Positions 48,317-56,654 of a stretch of 62,867 bases of DNA are shown here, piece after piece. A program made the position numbers and the translations under genes. Source of the DNA: Tissierellia bacterium (GTDB lineage Bacteria > Bacillota > Clostridia > Tissierellales > Peptoniphilaceae). Position 1 is the first letter of the stretch. The number at the start of each line of letters is the position of its first letter. The stretch spans positions 1 to 62,867 of the forward strand of contig JAUNVD010000005.1 in NCBI GenBank assembly GCA_030537855.1, read 5' to 3'. The notes below the pieces were generated by a model that saw only the letters and a list, made by a program, of their open reading frames with translations, was not told where the DNA came from and ran no database searches.

Positions 48317-49963
48317 TCATTTATCAGTTTTTTGTAATTGCCGGTCAATTTCTAACCAAATATCATCTGTTTCAAATCCCTTTCTCCAACTTGCAACCCC
48401 TGCAAGATGATATTTATTGACTAATGATGTCTTCCATGAAATTGATTCTAATTCTTCTAGCCAAATCTTTTTTGAACCGGCTTCCACATAGTATTGCTTC
48501 CCGTCTTCCAGCCATTCAGGACTTAGCTGATGATTGTTCACAAACTTTTTAGCTTCTGCCATCGTTGCCGTAGTGGAAGAAACTTTACCATTTTCTTCTG
48601 TCCAGATTCTCGTATAAAGTGGTATTCCTAGTACTAATTTTTCCATAGGTATTTGTCGGAAAAGATTATTTAAATTTCCCTCAACCCACCAATATTCTGC
48701 AACAGAACCAGCTTTTGGACTACTACCCCAGTGTTGGTCATAGGCCATTAACATAATAAAGTCAGCAACCTTTGCTAGATCCATACGATGATATGGCTCT
48801 TCTAAAACATTATTAGATATTTGTGGGGTCACATCTACAGATACTAGAACATCCATTAAATGTACTCTTGAAGTAAGTTCACGAACAAATTGTGTTATTA
48901 AATCACGATCATCTATCTTTGTATGTTCAAAATCTATATTTATTCCCTTCATATCGTATTTTTTTAATAGTTCAATTAAACCATTGATAATCTTTCTTCT
49001 GGTTGCTGTTGATTGTAGAGCCTCATGGGTAATGTCTGGATCAAAACTATTATCTAAGTAACCCCAAACATCGATCCCAAAGGAGCGATAGCGATTCACG
49101 TATTCTATATTTCCACGATCTATAAGATCCCCGTTCCCATTGGAAATAGAAAACCAAGTTGGACACACTTTATTTACTCCTGGAATTGGTTTTATCTTAT
49201 TAATTCTTTCCTGTGTTTCATTCCCATAAGTATAGTCCCATGTTAAATTAAGAGGCTCTTTCAAGGGAGCCTCTGTCTTTTTACTTTCTTTAGGTTGAAC
49301 AAATGGATTTTCTGGTAAGTCAACTTGTAGTTCATCTTTCAAAATATAACCTGCAAATCCATCTATTTGACGAACTTTATACCATTTTCCCGATTCACCA
49401 TAAACAAATAATTCTTGATCCTGTTTTAAACTTCTAATAATTGGAGATGAAGTAGTTGCATCTTCTCGTAATTTAATCCCATCTCCCTTGGGATGACCTT
49501 TTGCATAATTAACATCGGTACGGTCTAATAACAATACATTATTATCCTTTACAAATCTTAAATCCACAGGATAATCATATATAAAAACTTCTATAGGTAC
49601 AAGTACTTTATTTTTAACAATACGAACCGGATCCCTTAGCTCAATTTCTTTCCCGTTTACAAATCCTCTTGATTCCTCAACGATGAATTCTTTGGTTCCC
49701 TCATTATTCGTAAAAACAACAGTCTTCTCATTTTCATCATAAAAAATAGTTTCATCAATGTTTTCTTTGATATAATCAAAGGACAAATAGAATTGTCCAT
49801 CTATACGATCAAAATCTGATTCATCAATATCCTTATCTTCAGATATAAAATGGAATCCGTCGTATTTTGTAGAAATCACTCGGGATGATTTTTTTAAGTA
49901 GAAGAGTACTCCTCCTCCTATTAGCAAAAGGATTGCTAATAATACTGCCAAAATTTTTTTCAT
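48317..49963 (-). CDS. GH18 family glycoside hydrolase with SH3 domain
   Basis: Secreted or membrane-anchored protein of 548 aa. There is an N-terminal hydrophobic segment (4-22), a copper-amine-oxidase-N-like domain (about 35-150), a bacterial SH3 domain (about 158-214) and a GH18 barrel (about 240-545). The catalytic motif reads GINIDFEH with Asp344 and Glu346. The same layout occurs in spore cortex or wall hydrolases of clostridia (YaaH/YdhD relatives). It is a single-gene unit with its own promoter and terminator. Confidence 0.88.
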   Translation of the reverse strand: MKKILAVLLAILLLIGGGVLFYLKKSSRVISTKYDGFHFISEDKDIDESDFDRIDGQFYLSFDYIKENIDETIFYDENEKTVVFTNNEGTKEFIVEESRGFVNGKEIELRDPVRIVKNKVLVPIEVFIYDYPVDLRFVKDNNVLLLDRTDVNYAKGHPKGDGIKLREDATTSSPIIRSLKQDQELFVYGESGKWYKVRQIDGFAGYILKDELQVDLPENPFVQPKESKKTEAPLKEPLNLTWDYTYGNETQERINKIKPIPGVNKVCPTWFSISNGNGDLIDRGNIEYVNRYRSFGIDVWGYLDNSFDPDITHEALQSTATRRKIINGLIELLKKYDMKGINIDFEHTKIDDRDLITQFVRELTSRVHLMDVLVSVDVTPQISNNVLEEPYHRMDLAKVADFIMLMAYDQHWGSSPKAGSVAEYWWVEGNLNNLFRQIPMEKLVLGIPLYTRIWTEENGKVSSTTATMAEAKKFVNNHQLSPEWLEDGKQYYVEAGSKKIWLEELESISWKTSLVNKYHLAGVASWRKGFETDDIWLEIDRQLQKTDK

Positions 49964-49994
49964 GTTGATCCTCCCTTATTATACAATCATTTTT

Positions 49995-50023
49995 ATTATA
50001 CCGATTCCACCTTTAATCGTCAA
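49995..50023 (-). promoter_or_regulatory. Promoter of the GH18 gene
   Basis: TTGACG (50018-50023), a 17-base spacer and TATAAT (49995-50000) on the - strand. Confidence 0.75.
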
Positions 50024-50047
50024 TTTAAAAATAAACTTCTAGAAATA

Positions 50048-50072
50048 GAAAAAGCCACAGCTACCTGTGACT
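50048..50072 (-). terminator. Terminator of the ffh-rpsP-rplS operon
   Basis: AGTCACAG GTAG CTGTGGCT followed by a T-run on the - strand, with one G-T pair, seven bases after rplS. Confidence 0.8.
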
Positions 50073-50078
50073 CTTACC

Positions 50079-50426
50079 TTAATAATTTTGTTTCTCTTTA
50101 ACTTTCGCAGATTTCCCTTGTCTTTGACGAAGATAATATAGTTTGGAACGACGTACTTTACCTTTACGAATTACTTTTAAATCTTCAATTCTTGGGGAAT
50201 GGATGGGGAATGTTCTCTCAACTCCTGTTCCATAGGAAAGACGTCTTACCGTCATAGTTTCTCGAACACCAGTGCCTTGTCTTTTTATAACAGTTCCTTC
50301 AAAGACCTGAATTCTTTCTCTAGTACCTTCGATAATTCTATAAAATACTTGAACAGTGTCTCCTGCTTTAAAGTCAGGTAGATCTTTTTTCAATTGTTCT
50401 TGTTCAATTGTCTTAATAACATCCAT
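50079..50426 (-). CDS. rplS: 50S ribosomal protein L19
   Basis: Large-subunit protein of 115 aa at the 30S-50S interface. Typical motifs [19 protein letters not shown] and [17 protein letters not shown] are present. It is the last gene of the ylxM-ffh-rpsP-khpA-rimM-trmD-rplS operon. Confidence 0.98.
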   Translation of the reverse strand: MDVIKTIEQEQLKKDLPDFKAGDTVQVFYRIIEGTRERIQVFEGTVIKRQGTGVRETMTVRRLSYGTGVERTFPIHSPRIEDLKVIRKGKVRRSKLYYLRQRQGKSAKVKEKQNY

Positions 50427-50442
50427 GGAAACCCTCCTTTCA

Positions 50443-51171
50443 CTAATTTTCTTTATTTTTTATTATTTCTAATAATGTAAGTTCTTCTTGGGTTAGCTCC
50501 TTTTTTTCTATTAAATCAGGTCGCTTTTTCCAAGTATTTTTCAATGATTCTAATTTACGAAACTGATCAATTTCCTTATGGTTCCCACTTAAAAGAACCT
50601 CTGGTACCTCCCAATCATTAAAGACTCTTGGTCTCGTATAATGAGGATGATCTAAAAGATTTTCCATATGGGATTCTTCTAAATAAGAATCTGCAGTAGA
50701 AATTGCTCCAGGGAGAAGTCTTGTAATTCCATCAATAAGTACCATCGTCGGAATTTCTCCTCCTGATAATACATAATCACCAATGGATATTTCTTCATCA
50801 ACACAATGTTCTACTATTCTTTCGTCAATACCTTCATAGTGTCCATTTAATAGGATAATATGCTCCTCAGTAGCAAGATCTAATAACTTTTTTTGTGTTA
50901 AAACCTTTCCTTGAGGCGAAAGATAATAAACCTTAGAATTAGACTTCTTTACAGAAAGAATTGCATCATAAATTGGTTGAGCTTGTATCACCATTCCAGG
51001 TCCTCCACCAAAGGAGTAATCATCAACCTTTTTATGTTTGTTTTTAGAAAAATCTCGAATATTAATACATTCCATTTCTAAAATCTTATTTTCTAAAGCT
51101 CTACCTATAATACTGTACTGATAAAGACCTTGAAAAAATTCTGGAAATAAAGTAAGAACAGTGATTTTCAT
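50443..51171 (-). CDS. trmD: tRNA (guanine-N1-)-methyltransferase
   Basis: Makes m1G37 in tRNAs to prevent frameshifting. The 242-aa SPOUT enzyme has [18 protein letters not shown] and the knot motif [13 protein letters not shown]. Start overlaps the rimM stop by four bases. The end has a long charged tail. Confidence 0.97.
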   Translation of the reverse strand: MKITVLTLFPEFFQGLYQYSIIGRALENKILEMECINIRDFSKNKHKKVDDYSFGGGPGMVIQAQPIYDAILSVKKSNSKVYYLSPQGKVLTQKKLLDLATEEHIILLNGHYEGIDERIVEHCVDEEISIGDYVLSGGEIPTMVLIDGITRLLPGAISTADSYLEESHMENLLDHPHYTRPRVFNDWEVPEVLLSGNHKEIDQFRKLESLKNTWKKRPDLIEKKELTQEELTLLEIIKNKEN

Positions 51172-51671
51172 GGTCTCATCCCTTCAATAAGCCTTACTAT
51201 CATTTTCTTTTCTTTTAGATTAATAGAAAGAATAAATTCTTTTACACCAGGTAATAACCAGGTTAAATCATGGTCCTTAATGATATAAACGTCATTCCCA
51301 GGCCCTTGTTGTAGATCTATAATTACCCCTAAATATTTATCATCTTCATCATATACTTCTAAATCAATAAGATCAGAAATAAAGTATTGCCCTTCTTGTA
51401 AAGGGACACGCTCCTCTTTTAAAATATATAAAAAGGAATCTTTTAAATGTAGCACATCGTTAATAGAATTATAATCTCGAAAATTTATATAAACCATATT
51501 ATTTCGAATAGCCACAGAATCTAAATAGTAAGGAGTTTTATCACTACCTACAAATACACGGTTTAAATCAAGAAAACGACGTAAATCATCTGTGTACGGG
51601 TATACTTTCAAAGTACCTTTGATTCCATGTGTATTTACTATCTTACCAATTTCTGTAAAATTGTTATTCAT
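51168..51671 (-). CDS. rimM: Ribosome maturation factor RimM
   Basis: Helps 16S rRNA processing and 30S head assembly, interacting with S19. The 167-aa product has the N-terminal RimM fold (GKIVNTHGIKGTLKVYPYTD) and a C-terminal PRC barrel. Its start lies within the end of khpA, an eight-base overlap. Confidence 0.96.
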   Translation of the reverse strand: MNNNFTEIGKIVNTHGIKGTLKVYPYTDDLRRFLDLNRVFVGSDKTPYYLDSVAIRNNMVYINFRDYNSINDVLHLKDSFLYILKEERVPLQEGQYFISDLIDLEVYDEDDKYLGVIIDLQQGPGNDVYIIKDHDLTWLLPGVKEFILSINLKEKKMIVRLIEGMRP

Positions 51672-51906
51672 GTTCTAGCTCTTTAATTTCCAAATTAATC
51701 TCTTTATTTTCCTTCATGGAAATAGCTTTTAAAATAGATCTCATTGCCTGAGCAATACGACCTTGACGTCCAATGACCTTACCCATATCTTCTTCTAGTA
51801 CATTTAATAAAATATTAATGCCTCGATCAGTTTCTGTTGATGTGACTTTAACGGCATCTGGGTTGTCTACAAGTTCTTTAGCTACGTATTCTACAAATTC
51901 AACCAT
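51664..51906 (-). CDS. khpA: KH domain RNA-binding protein KhpA
   Basis: Small 80-aa protein made of one KH domain with the VIGRQGR (GxxG) loop. In Firmicutes it partners KhpB/EloR in RNA binding tied to cell elongation. The rpsP-khpA-rimM-trmD order is standard. Confidence 0.95.
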   Translation of the reverse strand: MVEFVEYVAKELVDNPDAVKVTSTETDRGINILLNVLEEDMGKVIGRQGRIAQAMRSILKAISMKENKEINLEIKELEHE

Positions 51907-51918
51907 TTGCCTACCTCT

Positions 51919-52254
51919 TTACTCTTCAACGGAATCTTCTTTTGCTTCAGATTCCTCAGCTTCTTCAACCTTCTCTTCTTCTACCTCTTCCACTTCTTCC
52001 GTTTTTTTCGTTTCATAAACATTATTTTCACGGAAAAGTCTATCAACGGTATCCGTTGGTTTTGCTCCATTAGAAATCCATTTTAAAGCTTTTTCGTTAT
52101 CAATTTTAACGGTTTTTGGTTGAGTTAATGGATCATAATATCCTAATTCTTCGATAAAACGTCCATCTCTCGGTGCACGAGAATCTGCTACAATGATTCG
52201 ATAAAAAGGATTTTTATTAGATCCCATTCTACGAAGTCTAATCTTAACTGCCAT
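51919..52254 (-). CDS. rpsP: 30S ribosomal protein S16 with acidic tail
   Basis: Small-subunit protein. Residues 1-80 are a normal S16 ([12 protein letters not shown]...[12 protein letters not shown]). Residues 82-111 form an unusual tail with 15 Glu, mostly in EEVEEVEEE-like repeats. ATG 52254 follows GGAGGTGA. The tail is in frame and ends at a normal stop, so it is not a frameshift artefact. Confidence 0.96.
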   Translation of the reverse strand: MAVKIRLRRMGSNKNPFYRIIVADSRAPRDGRFIEELGYYDPLTQPKTVKIDNEKALKWISNGAKPTDTVDRLFRENNVYETKKTEEVEEVEEEKVEEAEESEAKEDSVEE

Positions 52255-52302
52255 ATTTTCACCTCCATAAATATGAAATATCTATGATAATTATATTATC
52301 AA

Positions 52303-53643
52303 CTAAAATGGAAAAGGAAATTTCATTCTACCACGTTTCATATTTTTTTCCATATTTCCTAATTGCTTCATCATTTTTCGAAGCTCTTTAAATTGTTTTA
52401 AAATCTTATTAACCTCATGAACATTAGTTCCGCTACCCTCAGCAATGCGACGTCTTCTGGAACTGTTGATAATTTCAGGTTTTGCTCTTTCATCTGGAGT
52501 CATAGACTTTATGATTGCCTCTACTCGTCCAAAACCTTTTTCATCAATAGAAATATTCTTTAACATTTTATTGTTCATGCCTGGAATCATTCCAATAAGC
52601 TCTTCTAAAGGCCCCATGTTTTTCATTTGTTCCATTTGATCTAAGAAATCATCAAAAGTAAAGGATTGGGTTCGAAGCTTTTGTTCTAACTCTAAGGCTT
52701 TCTTCTCGTCAACTGCTTCTTGAGCTCTTTCAATAAGGCTTAGAACATCACCCATTCCAAGGATACGAGAACTCATTCTATCTGGATGAAAAACTTCCAA
52801 TTGATCCATCTTTTCTCCAGTAGCAATAAATTTTATTGGAGTATCTGTAACACCTCGAATGGAAAGTGCTGCACCACCACGAGCATCTCCATCTAATTTT
52901 GTTAAAACAACACCAGTTAGTTGTAAGGTTTCATCAAATGTTTTAGCAACAGTTACAGCATCTTGTCCAGTCATTGCATCTAAGACTAATAAAATTTCAT
53001 TCGGGTTTACCTCTGAAGCAATATTCTTAAGTTCTTCCATTAGCTCGTCATCAATATGAAGTCTACCAGCAGTATCTATTAATACCACATCATTGTGATT
53101 TTTCTTTGCATGCTCTAAGGCAGCTTTTGAAATATCTACAGGACTAATTTTATCTCCCATTTGAAATACAGGGACATCAACAGAGTCACCTACTACTTGT
53201 AATTGTTTAATCGCTGCAGGTCTATAAACATCACAAGCAACTAAAAGAGGTCTCTTATTATCCTTTTTTAATAATCTAGCTAGTTTTCCTACCGTTGTGG
53301 TCTTTCCTGCACCTTGTAGTCCACACATTAAAATTACTGTTGGTGGTTGAGAACTAAATTGAATCTTCTCCTCTTTTGTTCCCATTAAATTTGACAATTC
53401 TTCATTTACAATTTTGACTACTTGTTGACCTGGAGTTAAACTTTCCATTACTTCAGAGCCAATACAACGGCCTTTTACTGTTTTAATAAAATTTTTAACG
53501 ACCTTAAAGTTTACATCTGCTTCTAAAAGTGCAAGTTTTACTTCTCGCATTGCCTCATCGACATCTTTTTCAGAAACCTTTCCCTTCCCTCGAATTTTAC
53601 CAAGGGTACTTTGTAATTTATCGGATAAACTTTCAAAAATCAA
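52303..53643 (-). CDS. ffh: Signal recognition particle protein Ffh
   Basis: GTPase of the signal recognition particle. The 446-aa protein has an N domain, a G domain (GLQGAGKTTTVGKLA, then DTAGRL) and a methionine-rich M domain at the C-terminus. TTG start at 53643 overlaps the ylxM stop. Its receptor ftsY lies upstream, separated here by the ornithine cluster. Confidence 0.98.
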   Translation of the reverse strand: MIFESLSDKLQSTLGKIRGKGKVSEKDVDEAMREVKLALLEADVNFKVVKNFIKTVKGRCIGSEVMESLTPGQQVVKIVNEELSNLMGTKEEKIQFSSQPPTVILMCGLQGAGKTTTVGKLARLLKKDNKRPLLVACDVYRPAAIKQLQVVGDSVDVPVFQMGDKISPVDISKAALEHAKKNHNDVVLIDTAGRLHIDDELMEELKNIASEVNPNEILLVLDAMTGQDAVTVAKTFDETLQLTGVVLTKLDGDARGGAALSIRGVTDTPIKFIATGEKMDQLEVFHPDRMSSRILGMGDVLSLIERAQEAVDEKKALELEQKLRTQSFTFDDFLDQMEQMKNMGPLEELIGMIPGMNNKMLKNISIDEKGFGRVEAIIKSMTPDERAKPEIINSSRRRRIAEGSGTNVHEVNKILKQFKELRKMMKQLGNMEKNMKRGRMKFPFPF

Positions 53644-53990
53644 AGTGTCACCTCTTTTAAACTCTTTTTTATCTTTTCAACTATTATTGTATCATCTGGC
53701 GAAAGTTTCTTCTCAAGAGAATCTAATTGGCAAAAAATCTTTGAAACAACTTCTCGAAGATGTTCCCTCTTAGAAATAAGTTGAAGAACATTCTCCATTT
53801 CTTCTAAATGTAACTCTGCCCGTTTTATATTATCCGAAACCGCCTGTTTACTTATATTCATTTTTTCTGCAATTTCATTTAAAGAAAGATCATACCAAAA
53901 ATACTCAATCATTACCTGTCTTTGTCTTTCAGAAAGTAACGATCCATAAATTGCTAACCGTTCATTATTATCTAAGGTTCGTTCTAGCAT
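53640..53990 (-). CDS. ylxM: YlxM family HTH protein
   Basis: The 116-aa protein is a sigma-70 region-4-like helix-turn-helix (SLNEIAEKMNISKQAVSDNI) with a helical tail, thought to support SRP function because it always precedes ffh. It is the first gene of the operon, driven by the promoter at 54046-54073, and overlaps ffh by four bases. Confidence 0.95.
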   Translation of the reverse strand: MLERTLDNNERLAIYGSLLSERQRQVMIEYFWYDLSLNEIAEKMNISKQAVSDNIKRAELHLEEMENVLQLISKREHLREVVSKIFCQLDSLEKKLSPDDTIIVEKIKKSLKEVTL

Positions 53991-54014
53991 ATCTTCTCCT
54001 TTTCAAACAGAGCT

Positions 54015-54043
54015 ATAGGGTCAAGTTTTTTCCTTGACCCTAT
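54015..54043 (-). other. 5'-terminal hairpin of the ylxM-ffh transcript
   Basis: ATAGGGTCAAG and CTTGACCCTAT pair perfectly over 11 bp with a seven-base loop. There is no T-run, so it is not a terminator. It begins about where transcription from the ylxM promoter should start, so the mRNA would carry a stem-loop at its 5' end. Such hairpins can protect mRNA or regulate it. Confidence 0.6.
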
Positions 54044-54045
54044 CT

Positions 54046-54073
54046 ATTATAGAATATATTTTAAAAATGTCAA
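54046..54073 (-). promoter_or_regulatory. Promoter of the ylxM-ffh-rplS operon
   Basis: TTGACA (54068-54073), a 16-base spacer and TATAAT (54046-54051) on the - strand. It shows the SRP/ribosomal operon is independently expressed despite the ornithine genes upstream. Confidence 0.78.
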
Positions 54074-54081
54074 CAAAAATT

Positions 54082-55242
54082 TTATAAGTTTAGCACTAAA
54101 TCTTCAATCTCCACAACTTCCCCATCTTTTATATATACCTTTGGTAGACGTTTATTAAAATGAGTTACAAAAGAGGTGGGGATTTCATCTGCTAAAGCAG
54201 ATATTTCTTCGATGGTAATTTCTTCTTCTAATTGTTTTCCCACAATCACCACTTCATCCCCAACTTTACAATCTACTCCTGTTACATCAACCATAAATTG
54301 ATCCATACAAATGCGACCCACTTGAGGGCATCTTTTTCCTCCAACTAAGACATCAATTTTATTACTTAACATCCTAGGAATTCCATCTGCATACCCTAGA
54401 GGTAAAGTTGCTATTTTCGATTCTTCTTCTGTTTTATAAGTTAATCCATACGATATACCCTCTCCAGAAGGAATCGTCTTTAAATGACCGATTTGGGCCT
54501 TAACTTGGCCTATAAACTTCACGTCAAAAGGCTCTCCTGCAGGATCGTCTTCAGTAGAACCATATTGTAAAATTCCAGGTCGTACAAAACTTAAATCAAA
54601 ATCACGATATTTTATTGTAGCATGGGAATTACTCACATGTTTATATTTTATAGTAATACCTCGATCTTCTAACCCTTTCACAATATACATATAATTATTA
54701 AATTGATATTTTGTATAGGCTTCGTCAGTATCAGCTACGGCAAAATGTGTAAAAATTCCTTCTACATCTAAATATTCTAAATCCATAATTTTTTGGATTT
54801 CATCTAAACTCTTTTCATTCGGTTTAAATCCAATACGATTCATACCAGAATCTACAACGATGTGTACCTTACATTTTTTATCCTGTTCTTTTGCCACTTG
54901 ATTTAATTTTCTAGCACTATCTAAAGAATAAAGGCTAATAGTTATATCATTTTTTACAGATGCTTCCATTAAATAATCAGGTGTATATCCTAAAATTAAA
55001 ATATGAATATTCTTATAATGATTTCTTAAACTTAACCCTTCACTTAAAGTTGCTACTCCAAAAAATTCAATGCCACATTCTATTAATGTTTCAACTAATT
55101 TTACTGCTCCAAATTTATACCCATCGCTTTTAACGATGGACAAAATTTTTGTATCATTTCCGATTTCTCTTTGGATTGTTTGAATATTATGTGCTAAATA
55201 ATCAAGATTCACTTCAATCCAAGCCGGTCTTGTTAATTCCAC
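54082..55242 (-). CDS. Alr-fold PLP racemase of the ornithine cluster
   Basis: Two-domain alanine-racemase-type enzyme of 386 aa. The PLP lysine motif is VKSDGYKFG rather than the usual VKANAYGHG; the C-terminal domain has SYGLTY (catalytic Tyr), LPLGYADG and GRICMDQ. Its position after oraE suggests it makes D-ornithine from L-ornithine, but it could also racemise the D-alanine released by OrtAB. Known ornithine racemases of sticklandii type lack the C-terminal domain, as I recall, so the substrate needs testing. GTG start at 55242; a strong terminator precedes it. Confidence 0.8.
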   Translation of the reverse strand: MELTRPAWIEVNLDYLAHNIQTIQREIGNDTKILSIVKSDGYKFGAVKLVETLIECGIEFFGVATLSEGLSLRNHYKNIHILILGYTPDYLMEASVKNDITISLYSLDSARKLNQVAKEQDKKCKVHIVVDSGMNRIGFKPNEKSLDEIQKIMDLEYLDVEGIFTHFAVADTDEAYTKYQFNNYMYIVKGLEDRGITIKYKHVSNSHATIKYRDFDLSFVRPGILQYGSTEDDPAGEPFDVKFIGQVKAQIGHLKTIPSGEGISYGLTYKTEEESKIATLPLGYADGIPRMLSNKIDVLVGGKRCPQVGRICMDQFMVDVTGVDCKVGDEVVIVGKQLEEEITIEEISALADEIPTSFVTHFNKRLPKVYIKDGEVVEIEDLVLNL

Positions 55243-55260
55243 ATTACCATCCCCTTTTCA

Positions 55261-55292
55261 TAAAAAATGCACACCTAGGTGTGCATTTTTTA
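55261..55292. terminator. Palindromic terminator before the racemase gene
   Basis: A 32-base perfect palindrome with core ATGCACACCTAGGTGTGCAT, flanked by A and T runs. It overlaps the stop of the reactivase gene and works in both orientations. Confidence 0.8.
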
Positions 55293-56654
55293 TTGTAATC
55301 CTAAACTTGATTTAAGTAGGAATAAAGCTTCTTCTGGATGTTCTAAACTCATAACTCCTAAAGATGCCATAATATAATCATTATCAACAATAATATTAGC
55401 TTCTTTCGTAGGCAAAAGTTCGTGACCAGAATTGCTAAGAGCTATTTTTTTCATAATATCTATACGATGAGGTAATCTGGTTAAAGCACCTCCAGTACCT
55501 ATAATATATTTTACAGGTGTCAAGTCTTTTCCTTGGGCTAATGTTTTTTTCCCTTCCCCACCGTACATATCCCTATATTTTCCTGCATGTCGCTTTACCG
55601 CTGTTACAGTAGCATATTCAGCTAAAATTTCAGAAAAAGCAATATCAATTTCAGTCGATGGAATTGGATTATGGTCTTGTATTACCTCATCTATTTCTTT
55701 CTCATCGACATTTAACTTTTTCATTAATTCTTCTTTTCCAATAAACTCCACTACATTTTGCATACTAACATAGCAACCTAAGTCACCTTCCACTGATCGT
55801 TTTGCAAAAGGTTCTGGAGCAATTAGAATTCGTTGAATTTCTTCGCTAACCTCACATACAGAATGGACATCTGTCGTTGCTCCACCAACATCAATGGTAA
55901 CTAAATCTCCAATTTCTTCATATAATAATTTGCTTGCTTGCATAACAGCACCAGGAGTAGGCATAATACTTCCTTGAACCATATCTCTTACCTTTTCCAT
56001 TCCAGGAGCATGAATAATATGACGTTCAAAGACTTCTTGAATGACTTTTCTGGTAGGTTCAATATTTAAAGTATCTATTTGAGGATACACATTTTCTACT
56101 ATATAAACTTCCATCCCTGCCTCATCAAAAATCAAACGAATTTCTTCATCATTTTCAATATTTCCAGCATAAATCACAGGGGCCTTAATATTTAAACCAA
56201 CAATTTTTTCTGCATTTTCAATTGCCGTATCTCTTTCTCCGTAATCAATTCCACCAGCTAATAAAATAATGTTAGGATTAATTTCTTCTATCTTTTTTAA
56301 ATCTGTACGTCTTAATTTACCAGCAGTAATGAATTTAATATTAGCTCCTGCTCCAAGGGCAGCCTCTTTAGCAGCTTTTACAGTCATATCATAGACTAAA
56401 CCATGAACCGTCATTTTAAGTCCACCTGCAGCTGAACTTGTAGCAATAAGTTTATCATATTCTAATGTGTCTATCTCTAAAGATTTTTTCATATCATTAA
56501 TTGCTTCTTGGATGCCTACATTTACATCTCCTTCTTCAACAGAAGTAAATGCTTGACCCTGCCCAATAAATCTTGGGCTAGGGTCAAAATTAAATGCATT
56601 TACTACCGTTGTAGTGCTACCTATTTCAGCAACTAGCAAATTAATCTTCGCCAT
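55290..56654 (-). CDS. GlmL/MutL family protein, probable aminomutase reactivase
   Basis: ASKHA-type ATPase-like protein of 454 aa (start AEIGSTTTVVNAFNF; SSAAGGLKMTVHG; DVGGATTDVHS). Homologues sit beside glutamate mutase (GlmL) and beside ornithine aminomutase, where they are thought to reactivate the B12 enzyme after cofactor damage. Its start lies within the oraE coding end (14-base overlap), so the two are co-translated. Confidence 0.9.
   Translation of the reverse strand: MAKINLLVAEIGSTTTVVNAFNFDPSPRFIGQGQAFTSVEEGDVNVGIQEAINDMKKSLEIDTLEYDKLIATSSAAGGLKMTVHGLVYDMTVKAAKEAALGAGANIKFITAGKLRRTDLKKIEEINPNIILLAGGIDYGERDTAIENAEKIVGLNIKAPVIYAGNIENDEEIRLIFDEAGMEVYIVENVYPQIDTLNIEPTRKVIQEVFERHIIHAPGMEKVRDMVQGSIMPTPGAVMQASKLLYEEIGDLVTIDVGGATTDVHSVCEVSEEIQRILIAPEPFAKRSVEGDLGCYVSMQNVVEFIGKEELMKKLNVDEKEIDEVIQDHNPIPSTEIDIAFSEILAEYATVTAVKRHAGKYRDMYGGEGKKTLAQGKDLTPVKYIIGTGGALTRLPHRIDIMKKIALSNSGHELLPTKEANIIVDNDYIMASLGVMSLEHPEEALFLLKSSLGLQ

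Noticed and set aside
54015-54043. Hairpin as terminator of the racemase gene
   Set aside because: It lies upstream of, not downstream from, the ylxM start and has no T-run on either strand; a 5'-leader hairpin fits better.
55261-55292. Palindrome as the end of a mobile element
   Set aside because: A and T runs on either side and its place just after a stop codon are those of a bidirectional terminator; there is no partner copy.
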